Positions 23,721-31,607 are shown, numbered from the stretch's first letter. The stretch is 64,000 nucleotides of DNA from Sphingomonas sp. S1-29 (GCF_026167545.1 NZ_CP110678.1:803501-867500); one strand, 5' to 3'. Notes: a model not told the origin generated them from the letters alone. Numbers and translations: made by a program.

Positions 23721-24983
23721 TCAGGTCGATCCGAACCGCGCGAACCCGATGCCGAGCGAAAGCAGCAGGACGATCATGCTGGCAGCCAGCGCGATCGCCG
23801 CATCGCGGCCGTGCGATCGCGAATAGGCGATCGTGATCCCCAGTTTCACGGTCATGTTCGCCAGCACCGTTCCCCCCAGGGCCAGCGCGGCCAGTTCGGG
23901 GGAGATGGCGCCGGGTTGCAGGCCGCCGACCGTGACGATTGCGGCATCGACGTCGAGGCTGCCCATCACCAGCACCAGCGTCGCAATCCCTTGTTCGCCG
24001 AACCGCCCCTCGGCCCAGCGTGCGGCGACCGCGGCGAGCGCGACGAAGAGCAGGAAGCCGAGCGCGGGCGCGAGCGCGATCGGGTTTCCCGGCGGCGTCG
24101 CGTCATCGCCCGCCGATGCCTTGCGATACAGCCAGACCCCGGCGACCAGCGCGGCGAGCGAGGCGGGCAGCAGGACGATCGCGAACGGCACCAGCACCGA
24201 GGTCGCCAGCGCCGCCACCAGGATCAGCACCCGCAGGTACATCACCGCGCTGGCCAGCGCGATCCCCGCGCTTTCGGCGCCGCCGGGCGAATCCGAACCC
24301 AGCCGCTGCGCCAGCGACTGGGTCACCGCGGTCGAGCTATAGGCGCCGCCGATCAGCGCGGTGGCGATCGTCCCGTGGCGCGCGCCGAAGATGCGGTTCG
24401 CGACATAGCCGGCGAAGGAAAAGCCCGTCACCAGCACCACCACCAGCCACAATTTCTGCGGGTTCCAGGCATCATAGGGCCCGTAGTCGCCGCTGGGCAG
24501 GAAGGGCAGCACCGCCGCGGCGATCACCGCGAAGCGCGCCATAGCCTTGATGTCCTGGCCATCGAGCTTTTCGATCAGCGCATGGGCTTCGGTGCGGAGC
24601 GCCAGGACGAAGGTGGCGAGCGCGGCGCACGCGATGGCGAGCATCGGCTGGCCATGGCCCGCGACGAACCCCAGTGCCAAGGTCAGCAACGCGGCGATCG
24701 CGGTAGTCGCGTCGGGCTTCAGGCGCTTTGCAGGGTCCTTGGCATAGCCGATCGCCAGGATGATCGCGGGCGCGGCGATCAGCAACGCCGCCACCAAGGG
24801 CTGGTCGTCGGTGCCGAGCAGGCCGGCGAGACCGCCCAGCAGCCCGAGCAGGACGAAAGTGCGCACCCCGGCAACACGCGTTCCCTCGCGCGCATCGCGC
24901 AGGTTCCAACCGCGTTCGATCCCGATCAGCAACCCGATCGCGATCGCGGCACCGACTGCCAGATGCTGCGCGTTCCAGATCAT
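23721..24983 (-). CDS. MgtC/SapB-DUF4010 membrane protein
   Basis: A 420-aa multi-spanning membrane protein with about 11-12 hydrophobic segments. The N-terminal ~140 residues are MgtC/SapB-like (AAIAIGLLIGIERGW, REGTRVAGVRTFVLLGLLGGL). The remainder matches the DUF4010 type (FSFAGYVANRIFGARHG, LIGGAYSSTAVTQSLAQR, GSLDVDAAIVTVGGL). Transport or Mg2+-related roles are suggested for the family but unproven. It stands alone: 126 bp separate it from the upstream end of the oxidoreductase gene. Confidence 0.88.
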   Translation of the reverse strand: MIWNAQHLAVGAAIAIGLLIGIERGWNLRDAREGTRVAGVRTFVLLGLLGGLAGLLGTDDQPLVAALLIAAPAIILAIGYAKDPAKRLKPDATTAIAALLTLALGFVAGHGQPMLAIACAALATFVLALRTEAHALIEKLDGQDIKAMARFAVIAAAVLPFLPSGDYGPYDAWNPQKLWLVVVLVTGFSFAGYVANRIFGARHGTIATALIGGAYSSTAVTQSLAQRLGSDSPGGAESAGIALASAVMYLRVLILVAALATSVLVPFAIVLLPASLAALVAGVWLYRKASAGDDATPPGNPIALAPALGFLLFVALAAVAARWAEGRFGEQGIATLVLVMGSLDVDAAIVTVGGLQPGAISPELAALALGGTVLANMTVKLGITIAYSRSHGRDAAIALAASMIVLLLSLGIGFARFGST

Positions 24984-25080
24984 CCGAGGCTCCCCTGACG
25001 ATCGGGCATATCACATCCAAGGCAGATGCAATCGACAAGGATGGATCGAAGAGGGGCTCGCTGCCGTGGCGCGGCACCCG

Positions 25081-25098
25081 ACCCGCTCGCGAGCGGGT
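25081..25098. repeat. Perfect 18-bp palindrome
   Basis: ACCCGCTCGCGAGCGGGT is a perfect 9+9 palindrome without spacer, in the 188-bp gap between the MgtC-type gene and the small membrane protein gene. It is either a protein-binding site or a remnant of a palindromic repeat. Nothing else but the hairpin at 25142 was seen in this gap. Confidence 0.5.
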
Positions 25099-25141
25099 AG
25101 CTTCTGGCTGCGCGCGGGCGCTGCCATTGCGGTAAGATGAA

Positions 25142-25164
25142 GCGGGGGGCGTTTCGCCCCCCGC
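25142..25164. terminator. Hairpin terminator of the small membrane protein gene
   Basis: GCGGGGGGC (25142-25150) pairs perfectly with GCCCCCCGC (25156-25164) around GTTTC. It is just 8 bp past the stop codon of the minus-strand gene ending at 25172. Confidence 0.6.
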
Positions 25165-25171
25165 TCAACGA

Positions 25172-25420
25172 TTAGTTGCTGTCCGAATCGTCGTTGCTGT
25201 CGACCACGAGGTAGACACCGCCGGCGATGATTGCCGCTGCCAGCAGCGCCGGGAACAGGCTGACGCCCGCCTGACGGTTGGTCTTGGTTGCGGCAGTGCC
25301 GGTGCGCGCCTGCGCGACCGAAAGCTTGGCGGCAGGTGCGGCAGCCGAAGCGGCCGATGCTGCGACCGGTGTAGCGATAAGGGCAGTTGCGGCTAGGCCG
25401 GAAAGAAGGCGTGCGATCAT
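25172..25420 (-). CDS. Small membrane protein with signal-like N-terminus, unknown function
   Basis: An 82-aa protein. It has an N-terminal signal-like segment (LLSGLAATALIATPVAASA, about residues 4-22), an Ala-rich middle, one transmembrane segment (LFPALLAAAIIAGGVYLVV, about 55-73) and an acidic tail (DSNDDSDSN). The ATG at 25418-25420 has the SD AGGGAG. Sphingomonads carry many such short proteins; no function is known. A hairpin terminator lies just downstream. Confidence 0.75.
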   Translation of the reverse strand: MIARLLSGLAATALIATPVAASAASAAAPAAKLSVAQARTGTAATKTNRQAGVSLFPALLAAAIIAGGVYLVVDSNDDSDSN

Positions 25421-25669
25421 ATTAGGGTCTCCCTGTGGTGCGCGCGAGGATACGCTACGTCGTAACAGTAGCCGATTGACGCTTAAGTTCCTCCACGATC
25501 GACAAAATACGTGACGGAAGCAGGGTTTTTCACTCGATTGTTGCATTTTTGCAGCACTATCGTGACACGGCACACTAGTGTTGAAGAAACGTTAAAGACG
25601 CTATTGGAAAGATGGTCCTTGGCGGCTGCCTTGGACTGTCGGCGACTGCGCCAAACCCTGCACTTCGCG

Positions 25670-25765
25670 GTGGGAGCCGGGACGACCCGCGGCGAAATCG
25701 TTGCGGCTGCTTCCTTCCGGACCTGACCGGGTTGGCGACGACCACGTCCGCCCGACTCCCGTGTG
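25670..25765 (-). ncRNA. ffs: Signal recognition particle RNA (small bacterial type)
   Basis: The minus strand carries the conserved SRP RNA core GGTCAGGTCCGGAAGGAAGC AGCC (25728-25705), including the GGAA tetraloop region and the Ffh-binding bulges. The flanks pair as expected for the long helix (GGGAGTCGGG at 25760-25751 with CCCGGCTCCC at 25681-25672). The RNA forms the scaffold of the SRP with Ffh for co-translational membrane targeting. The ends are approximate to 5-10 nt. The rest of the 405-bp interval 25421-25826 shows no gene that I can support. Confidence 0.93.
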
Positions 25766-25826
25766 GGCATATGGCGAAGGTTGCGCGGGGGTGCAAGCAT
25801 TGGCAGTGCGCACCCCTGCGCCGCTA

Positions 25827-26684
25827 TCAGGCGAACAGGTCGCCGATCAGCGATCCGACGCGCGCATGCGCTTCGTCGGCCCGGGCGGGGTCGAGGCCGG
25901 GGGCGTCGAGATAGCAGGCGATGAAGATCGGCTTGCGCCCCGGCGGGGTGGCGACCGCGATGTCGTTGAAATAGCCCTCGCCACTGGTGCCGGTCTTGTC
26001 GCCGACGCGCCAGGTGCCGGGCAGGCCCTTGCGCAGCCGCGCGCGACCGGTGGTGCTCGCCACCATCCAGCCGAGCAGCCTGTCGCGCGATGCCGCAGAC
26101 AGCGTGCTGGCGGTGAAAATCTGTTCGAGCAACGCCGCCATTGCCTGCGGCGTGGTGGTGTCGCGAACATCACCGCCGCGCACCTGGTTGAGCGTCGGCT
26201 CGTCGCGGTCGAGCCGCGTGACGCTGTCGCGCTGTTCGCGGAAGAAGCGGGTGAGCCCGGTCGGACCGCCCAATTGCGGGAGCAGCAGGTTGGCCGCGGC
26301 GTTGTCGCTGACCGTTACCGCGGCTTCGCAGAGTTGCTCGATGCTCAGCCGGCCGGCGGCGAGATTGGCTTGCACCGTCGGCGAATGGCCGACCAGGTCG
26401 CCCTCGCCGAAACGGATCGTCTGCGCGAGGTCGAGCCTCCCTGCATCGGCGCGCGCGAGGATCGCGGCGGCGAGCGGCGCCTTGAAGGTCGAGCACATCG
26501 CAAAGCGGCTGTCGGCATCGAGCGAGAAGCGCCGCCCGGTGCCGCTGTCATGCACCGCGATCCCCAGCCGCCCGCCGGTTTCGGCGCGGATCGCCTCGAA
26601 CGGGTTGGCGCGCGCCTGCGCGAAGGCGGGGCTGGCGGCGATCGCCGCGGCGGTGCCGATGAGCAGCGAGCGGCGGTCGATCAT
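25827..26684 (-). CDS. Class A serine beta-lactamase
   Basis: A 285-aa periplasmic enzyme with a signal peptide (RRSLLIGTAAAIAASPAFA, cleavage about residue 22; the RR may make it Tat-type). All class A motifs are intact: STFK (Ser65 nucleophile, Lys68), SDN (126-128), the omega-loop E-x-x-LN (Glu162 to Asn166) and KTG (230-232). It hydrolyses the amide of beta-lactams; its spectrum cannot be read. Its ATG is separated by one base from the stop of the ferredoxin gene, so it is the last gene of a coupled operon with two cysteine desulfurases. No AmpR-type regulator is adjacent. Confidence 0.95.
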   Translation of the reverse strand: MIDRRSLLIGTAAAIAASPAFAQARANPFEAIRAETGGRLGIAVHDSGTGRRFSLDADSRFAMCSTFKAPLAAAILARADAGRLDLAQTIRFGEGDLVGHSPTVQANLAAGRLSIEQLCEAAVTVSDNAAANLLLPQLGGPTGLTRFFREQRDSVTRLDRDEPTLNQVRGGDVRDTTTPQAMAALLEQIFTASTLSAASRDRLLGWMVASTTGRARLRKGLPGTWRVGDKTGTSGEGYFNDIAVATPPGRKPIFIACYLDAPGLDPARADEAHARVGSLIGDLFA

Positions 26685-26685
26685 C

Positions 26686-27021
26686 TCAGCGCCCCCGCAT
26701 GTCGCGGCGTTCGGGCGGGATCCGCACCGTCATGCCGTCGAGCGTCTCGTCGAGATGGATCTGGCACGCCAGCCGGCTGGTGCGGGTGGCGCTGGTGGCG
26801 AGATCGAGCATGTCTTCCTCCTCTTCGCTGGCGGGGGGCAGGCGATCGAAATCCTCGGCGGCGATGATGACGTGGCAGGTCGAGCAGGCCATCTGCCCCT
26901 CGCACGTTCCCTCGAGCGGCTGGCCGTCATTCTGCGCGACGTCGAGCAGGCGATCCCCTGCGGCGGCGCTGACTTCGCGGACGGCGTCGCCTTCGGCGGC
27001 GACGAAGCGGATGCGGATCAT
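26686..27021 (-). CDS. Adrenodoxin-type 2Fe-2S ferredoxin
   Basis: A 111-aa electron carrier. Cluster ligands are Cys40, Cys46, Cys49 and Cys86 (C-x5-C-x2-C-x36-C), with the motif GTCEGQMACSTCHV. The acidic loop EEEEDML at about 67-73 is the usual partner-binding region. The ATG at 27019-27021 overlaps the stop of the upstream cysteine desulfurase by 4 nt, fitting a role linked to Fe-S cluster assembly. Confidence 0.95.
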   Translation of the reverse strand: MIRIRFVAAEGDAVREVSAAAGDRLLDVAQNDGQPLEGTCEGQMACSTCHVIIAAEDFDRLPPASEEEEDMLDLATSATRTSRLACQIHLDETLDGMTVRIPPERRDMRGR

Positions 27022-28235
27022 GCGGCGATCCGCTGCGCGCGGGCGGCGGCGTCGATCCGGGTAAGCGCGTCGATCAATTCGTCTTCCTTCGTATAGCGGC
27101 CGAAACCGATGCGGATCGATGCCCGCGCCTGCGCCTCGCTGAGACCGATCGCGCGCAGGACATGGCTCGACCGCCCCGATCCGCTGGCACAGGCCGACCC
27201 CGCCGAAAAGGCGATGTCGCGACATTCGCTCATCAGGCGCGCGACGTCGAGGCCGGCGCGGTGGAGGTTGAGATTGCCGGGGTAGCGCGGGGCGGTGGGG
27301 GCGTTCTGGGTCCAGCCTTCTCCCCTTCCTGAAAGGGAGGGGTCGGGGGTGGGTCGAGTGCTCGCGCTACAGTCGCCGTCCCGCTCCTGGCGGCCGTACC
27401 CCAGGCCTCGACCCACCCCCAGCCCCTCCCTTTCAGGGAGGGGAGTTAGGTCGAGCAATGCAGCAGCTACTTCCGCCAGCCGCTCGACATGCGCCGCATC
27501 TTCGGCCGCTCCCTCGGCCATCAGCCGCGCCGCGGTGCCGAACCCGGCGCACAATGCCGGCGACAAGGTGCCCGATCGCCCATCCTCCTGGTTGCCGCCG
27601 TGCATCAGCGGCGCCAGCTTCACCCCGTCGCGCAGCCACAGCGCGCCGATCCCCTTGGGGCCATATATCTTGTGCGCCGACAGCGCGATCAGGTCGCAGC
27701 CCGCCGGGACCGGCACGCGGCCATAGCCCTGCACCGCGTCGCATAGCATCAGCGCGCCGGCCTCGTGCGCCAGCGCCGCCAGCTGCGCGATCGGCTGGAT
27801 CACGCCGATCTCGTTGTTCACCAGCATCGCCGCGACCAGCCCGGTGCCCGGCACGATCGCCGCGCGCGCCGCGTCGAGGTCGACCAGCCCATCGGTGCCG
27901 ACCGGCAGCACCGTCACCGCCCTGCCGCGCGCCGCCTCTGCCTGCACGGTGTCGAGCACCGCGGCGTGTTCGGTCGCCAGCGTCACGATTGGGCCGGTCG
28001 TGCCCTTGATCGCCCAGTTGAGCGATTCGGTCGCGCCGCCGGTGAAGGCGACCCGGCCATCCTCGGGCAGCAGCCCGGCGATCCAGTCGCGCGCGACCTC
28101 GACCGCGGCCTTGGCCTTGCGCCCCGGCGCGTGCGGCGAATGCGGGTTGGCGTGCTGCGTCTGGAGCCAGGGCGCCATCGCCGCCAGCGCTTCGGGGGCG
28201 AGCGGGGTCGTCGCCTGATAATCGAGGTATATCAT
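27018..28235 (-). CDS. Cysteine desulfurase (NifS/IscS-like) carrying a repeat-encoded insertion
   Basis: A 405-aa PLP enzyme of the class V aminotransferase fold. It shows MIYLDYQATTPL, the PLP lysine in SAHKIYGPKG and the catalytic cysteine loop SAGSACASGSGRSSHVL. It releases sulfur from cysteine for Fe-S clusters or tRNA thiolation. Residues about 264-305 are encoded by a 126-bp palindromic repeat (27320-27445) inserted in frame between helix LLDL and the conserved PGNLN strand; homologues lack this segment. Without it the protein would be about 363 aa, close to usual size. The ATG at 28233-28235 overlaps the stop of the upstream desulfurase by 4 nt. Confidence 0.92.
   Translation of the reverse strand: MIYLDYQATTPLAPEALAAMAPWLQTQHANPHSPHAPGRKAKAAVEVARDWIAGLLPEDGRVAFTGGATESLNWAIKGTTGPIVTLATEHAAVLDTVQAEAARGRAVTVLPVGTDGLVDLDAARAAIVPGTGLVAAMLVNNEIGVIQPIAQLAALAHEAGALMLCDAVQGYGRVPVPAGCDLIALSAHKIYGPKGIGALWLRDGVKLAPLMHGGNQEDGRSGTLSPALCAGFGTAARLMAEGAAEDAAHVERLAEVAAALLDLTPLPEREGLGVGRGLGYGRQERDGDCSASTRPTPDPSLSGRGEGWTQNAPTAPRYPGNLNLHRAGLDVARLMSECRDIAFSAGSACASGSGRSSHVLRAIGLSEAQARASIRIGFGRYTKEDELIDALTRIDAAARAQRIAA
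27320..27445. repeat. 126-bp palindromic repeat, copy 1 (inside a coding sequence)
   Basis: Two 39-bp arms (27320-27358 and 27407-27445) are inverted copies differing at 3 positions; each arm contains its own smaller hairpin (CCCTGAAAGGG). The 48-bp centre begins TGCTCGCG. Two further copies of the same length lie at 32924-33049 and 59677-59812. At 126 bp it is exactly 42 codons, so its insertion in the desulfurase gene keeps the frame. Confidence 0.9.
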
Positions 28236-29338
28236 AGCCGCCGTTCGGGTGCGGGGGGCTGGACGCGAAGTTCGCCCGCGATCTCGCGCCAGGCAGCGAC
28301 GAAGCGCGCAACGTCGTCGGCGCCGGTTTCGCGCCCGAAGCTCACGCGAATCACCTCGCTCGCGTCGGCAGCGGCGATTCCCATCTGCGCCAGCACATGG
28401 CTCGGCCGCATCGAACCCGACGAGCATGCAGCCCCCGCCGACACCGCGATCCCCGCAAGGTCGAAGCGGATGAGCTGGGTCGCCGCGGCGACTCCGGGCA
28501 TCCGATAGGCGCCGATCAGGGGCGTCCGCCGCTCGGCGGTGCCCCCGATCGGATCGCCCCCCGCCTCGGCGATCAGCACGTCGAGATGATCGCGAAGGTC
28601 GGCCATGTAGATCAGGTCCTCGGGGGTATCGAGCGCCGCCTGGAACGCCACTGCACCTGGCATATTCTCGGTCCCGCCGCGATAGCCGCGCTCCTGTCCG
28701 CCGCTCGGATGCAACGTTGCCAGGTCGCGCACCAGCAGCGCGCCGATGCCGATCGGCCCGCCGCGCTTGTGCCCCGAGATCGCGATGAAATCGGCATGGT
28801 CCTGCGGCAGGTCGCCATCGTCCCAGCCGACGGGCATCTGCGCCGCGTCGGCGAGCAGCAGCCCGCCCGCGGCGTGGACGATCCGCGCGATGTCACCCAG
28901 CGGCTGGAGCACCCCGGTTTCATTATTGCCCCATTGCACCGCGACCAGCACACGGCCGGGGGTGCGCGCCAGCGCGGCTTCGAGTGCGGCGCGGTCGAGC
29001 GTGCCGTCGGCAAGCACCGGCAGCCGTTCGGCGTCGGGCACCGCGCGCAGCACCGCCTCGTGCTCGGTCGCCGACACCAGTACCGCGCCGACCTGCGCGC
29101 GGGTGCAGGCGATCGCGATCGCCTCCGACGCGCCGCTGGTGAAGATGCACTCGCCCGCCCAGCCATAGGCCGCGCTGATACGGCCGCGCGCGCGCTCGAT
29201 CGCCGCGCGCGCCGCGCGCCCCTCGGCATGCGGCGACGACGGGTTCGCCCACCGGGCAAAGGCGTCGGCCAGCGCCTGCGCCGCGGCGGGCACCATCGGC
29301 GTGGTAGCGGCGTGATCGAGGTTCAGGCGGTCGCCCAA
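28232..29338 (-). CDS. Cysteine desulfurase / class V aminotransferase, first of two
   Basis: A 368-aa PLP enzyme: LNLDHAATTPM at the N-terminus, ATEHEAVL, the PLP lysine in AISGHKRGGPIG and the cysteine loop SAGAACSSGSMRPSHVL. It is similar in length and motifs to the next gene and may be its diverged partner. The ATG at 29338 has a weak SD. It heads the run desulfurase > desulfurase > ferredoxin > beta-lactamase, all joined by 4-nt overlaps or a 1-nt gap. It diverges from the small hydrolase gene at 29452. Confidence 0.92.
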   Translation of the reverse strand: MGDRLNLDHAATTPMVPAAAQALADAFARWANPSSPHAEGRAARAAIERARGRISAAYGWAGECIFTSGASEAIAIACTRAQVGAVLVSATEHEAVLRAVPDAERLPVLADGTLDRAALEAALARTPGRVLVAVQWGNNETGVLQPLGDIARIVHAAGGLLLADAAQMPVGWDDGDLPQDHADFIAISGHKRGGPIGIGALLVRDLATLHPSGGQERGYRGGTENMPGAVAFQAALDTPEDLIYMADLRDHLDVLIAEAGGDPIGGTAERRTPLIGAYRMPGVAAATQLIRFDLAGIAVSAGAACSSGSMRPSHVLAQMGIAAADASEVIRVSFGRETGADDVARFVAAWREIAGELRVQPPAPERRL

Positions 29339-29451
29339 GGCGGCTTTCCTTCGATGGCGGCGGATAGATTGCGTGTTCGCAGCAGCCGCCTATATAGCCT
29401 GCACGTTTTTATGCGCCACCGCGCCCCTCCTTTTGCCGAACAGGTTTGCCG

Positions 29452-30108
29452 ATGCCCGAAGTGATCTTTCCCGGCCCCGAAGGTCGTCTCGAAGGGCGAT
29501 TCGCCCCCGGCCCGCGTCCGCGCGCACCCGTGGCGATGATCCTGCACCCGCATCCGCAATCGGGCGGCACGATGAACAACCGCATCGTACAGGAACTCTA
29601 CAAGACCTTCCAGCGCCGCGGTTTCGCGACCTTGCGCTTCAATTTCCGCGGCGTCGGCAAGAGCCAGGGCACCTTCGACAACGGCGTCGGCGAGCTATCC
29701 GATGCAGCGAGCGCGCTCGACTGGGTACAAAGCTTCCACCCCGAAGCGCAGACGACCTGGATCGCCGGGGTGAGCTTCGGCGCGTGGATCGGCATGCAAT
29801 TGCTGATGCGCCGGCCCGAGATTCGCGGCTTCATCTCGGTCGCCCCGCCCGCCAACATGTACGACTTCACCTTCCTGGCGCCCTGCCCGAGCTCGGGCAT
29901 CATCATCCAGGGCGATGCCGACGAAGTCGTGACGCCGAGCGCGGTGCAGAAGCTGGTCGACAAGCTGCGCACGCAAAAGCACATCACGATCCACCACGAC
30001 ACCATCCCGGGTGCGAACCATTTCTTCGAGCATGAAATGCCGCAGCTGATGGGCAGCGTGGACAAATATCTCGACATGCGGCTGGCGCCCGATTCGCCGA
30101 TCCGGTGA
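29452..30108 (+). CDS. Alpha/beta hydrolase of the dienelactone-hydrolase-like type
   Basis: A 218-aa cytoplasmic protein. The fold signature starts with ILHPHPQSGGTMNN (oxyanion region) and LRFNFRGVGKSQG, with nucleophile elbow GVSFGA (Ser about 107), acid in IIQGDADEVV and His in PGANHFFE. The family (COG2945-like) has no established substrate. The start is the ATG at 29452; a TTG lies two codons upstream. Confidence 0.85.
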   Translation: MPEVIFPGPEGRLEGRFAPGPRPRAPVAMILHPHPQSGGTMNNRIVQELYKTFQRRGFATLRFNFRGVGKSQGTFDNGVGELSDAASALDWVQSFHPEAQTTWIAGVSFGAWIGMQLLMRRPEIRGFISVAPPANMYDFTFLAPCPSSGIIIQGDADEVVTPSAVQKLVDKLRTQKHITIHHDTIPGANHFFEHEMPQLMGSVDKYLDMRLAPDSPIR

Positions 30109-30132
30109 GCCGAGCGGTCGGCGGCGGGGTGG

Positions 30133-30303
30133 TCAGGTGGTCCAGATCAGCACGTTGCCGACCAGCACTACCGCGACGCCGATCATCAGCGCGCCCTTGA
30201 GCCGCTCGCCGCGGCGAATAAGCGCGATGCCGCCGAAGACGAGCGCGAAGGCACCGATCATCGCGATGGTGAGCAGCGTGGTGGCTAGGGTCGAGCTGGG
30301 CAT
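30133..30303 (-). CDS. 56-aa two-helix membrane protein
   Basis: A short ORF with two hydrophobic helices (about residues 6-28 and 37-54) separated by a basic loop RRGERLKG. The ATG at 30301-30303 is preceded by AAGGCACCGCC. It sits in the gap between the hydrolase (ends 30108) and the repeat at 30355. The even hydrophobic pattern and basic hairpin suggest a real inner-membrane protein; function unknown. Confidence 0.6.
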   Translation of the reverse strand: MPSSTLATTLLTIAMIGAFALVFGGIALIRRGERLKGALMIGVAVVLVGNVLIWTT

Positions 30304-30354
30304 GGCGGTGCCTTAGCGGCTTAGGTGAAACGGTGGGAGGATTTTCCCATCCCA

Positions 30355-30481
30355 ATTCCTCCCCCGCCAGGGGGAGGGGGACCGCGTAAGCGGTGGAGGG
30401 GGTTGCCGCATAAGATGCCGCCCCTGTCCTCCCCCTCCACCATGCTTCGCATGGTCCCCCTCCTCCTTGCGGGGGAGGAAT
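30355..30481. repeat. Palindromic repeat, second family
   Basis: ATTCCTCCCCC... (30355 on) and ...GGGGGAGGAAT (to 30481) are inverted arms, with paired inner blocks (CCCCTCCACC against GGTGGAGGGG). The centre carries minor hairpins such as ACCGCGTAAGCGGT. It is intergenic, between the 56-aa gene and threonine dehydratase. Confidence 0.8.
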
Positions 30482-30494
30482 GACGACCCGCTCC

Positions 30495-31457
30495 CTACCC
30501 CGCCAGCACCGCCGCATAGTCCCCGGGATCGGTATTCCCGCCCGACAGCAGCACCAGCGTCCCCGCCTTCGCCGGCAGCTTGCCCGCCAGCAGCGCCGCC
30601 AGCGCCACCGCCCCGCCGGGCTCGAGCACCAGCCGCAGCCGCTGCGCCGCGAACCGCTGAGCAACCCGCACCTCTTCCTCACTCACCGCCACCCCGGTCG
30701 CGCCGCGGCGCGACAGCACGTCGAAGGTGCGCTCGGCCACCCGCATCGTCTGCAGCGCGTCGCAGGTGGTGGCGGGCGGGTTTGGCCCGACGGGTTCGAT
30801 CCAGCCCGCCTCCAGGCTGCGCGTCATGTCGTCCCAGCCCTCGGGCTCGGCGATGACGATCTCGGCGTCGGGTAGCGCCAGCGCGGTTCCCGCCGCCAGC
30901 CCGCCGCCACCGCACGGCACGATCGCGCGCAGCGGATCGCCCAAGCCCGCCGCCTGCATCTGCGCCGCCGCCTCGACCGCGGCGCTGCCCTGCCCCTCGA
31001 TCACCCAGGCATCGTCGAAGCTCGGCACCAGCACCGCGCCGCGCGCATGCGCCAGATGCGCCGCGATCTTGGTGCGATCCTCGGTCATGCGATCATAGCG
31101 CACCACTTCGGCACCCAGCGCCAGCGTCGACTCGAGCTTCACCTTGGGGGCGTCGGCGGGCATCACGATCACCGCGGGCATCCCCAGCCGCTTCGCCGCC
31201 CAGGCGACGCCCTGCGCATGATTGCCCGAGGAGAAGGCGACCACCCCCGCCGCGCGGTCGGCATCGGCGATCGCGGTCAGCCGGTGCCACGCGCCGCGCA
31301 GCTTGAACGCGCCGACGGGCTGCAGCGATTCGGCCTTGAAGCCGACCTCGACCCCGCCGATTTCGAGCACCAGCAACGGCGATGGCGGCAGGATCGCGGC
31401 GATCTTGGCAGCGGCATCGCGGACGCCGGCGCGGGTGGGTTGTCGTAAAAGCGTCAC
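30495..31457 (-). CDS. Threonine/serine dehydratase (PLP fold type II)
   Basis: A 320-aa enzyme. The PLP lysine is Lys52 in ESLQPVGAFKLRGA and the phosphate-binding glycine loop is CGGGGLAAG; SSGNHAQGVAWAAK is also typical. It deaminates threonine (or serine) to the 2-oxo acid. There is no C-terminal ACT-type regulatory domain, as in the short catabolic or racemase-like members. It could act as a serine/threo-3-hydroxyaspartate dehydratase. It diverges from the ornithine decarboxylase leader at about 31475. Confidence 0.88.
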   Translation of the reverse strand: MTLLRQPTRAGVRDAAAKIAAILPPSPLLVLEIGGVEVGFKAESLQPVGAFKLRGAWHRLTAIADADRAAGVVAFSSGNHAQGVAWAAKRLGMPAVIVMPADAPKVKLESTLALGAEVVRYDRMTEDRTKIAAHLAHARGAVLVPSFDDAWVIEGQGSAAVEAAAQMQAAGLGDPLRAIVPCGGGGLAAGTALALPDAEIVIAEPEGWDDMTRSLEAGWIEPVGPNPPATTCDALQTMRVAERTFDVLSRRGATGVAVSEEEVRVAQRFAAQRLRLVLEPGGAVALAALLAGKLPAKAGTLVLLSGGNTDPGDYAAVLAG

Positions 31458-31499
31458 AAATCACCTCGGGCAACGAAAAAACCCCGCAGAATCACTTTA

Positions 31500-31607
31500 C
31501 ATCCGGGGGGTGCGACCATAGATGCACCCCTCGCTGCCCCATGGGACTTCCAACCGCAAGGCAGTGTTTCTGTACTTATGCCGAAAGGCAATTGGAGGTC
31601 CCTTGAA
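31500..31607 (+). promoter_or_regulatory. Structured 5' leader of ornithine decarboxylase, speF-like, SD-masking
   Basis: Hairpin 1 pairs GGGGTGC (31507-31513) with GCACCCC (31524-31530). Then GGGACTTCCAA (31543-31553) can pair with TTGGAGGTCCC (31592-31602) with one G-U/C mismatch, burying the GGAGG SD. Two small hairpins with GNRA loops (CC-GCAA-GG at 31554-31561 and GCC-GAAA-GGC at 31580-31589) sit inside. This fits the alphaproteobacterial speF leader motif known in front of ornithine decarboxylase genes. That it is speF, and that it responds to polyamine, is inference. Confidence 0.6.

Noticed and set aside
25500..25540. EcfG promoter ahead of the 82-aa membrane protein (GGAAC ... GTT, minus strand, nearby)
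   Set aside because: The spacer is 20 nt, outside the accepted 16-17 nt range.
27320..27445. CRISPR-like repeat structure
   Set aside because: A single long palindrome with two arms, no regular spacers, no cas genes; it is an interspersed palindromic element.
31578..31607. ATG at 31578 as ornithine decarboxylase start
   Set aside because: No SD before it and it falls inside the leader hairpin region; the strong GGAGG serves TTG 31608.
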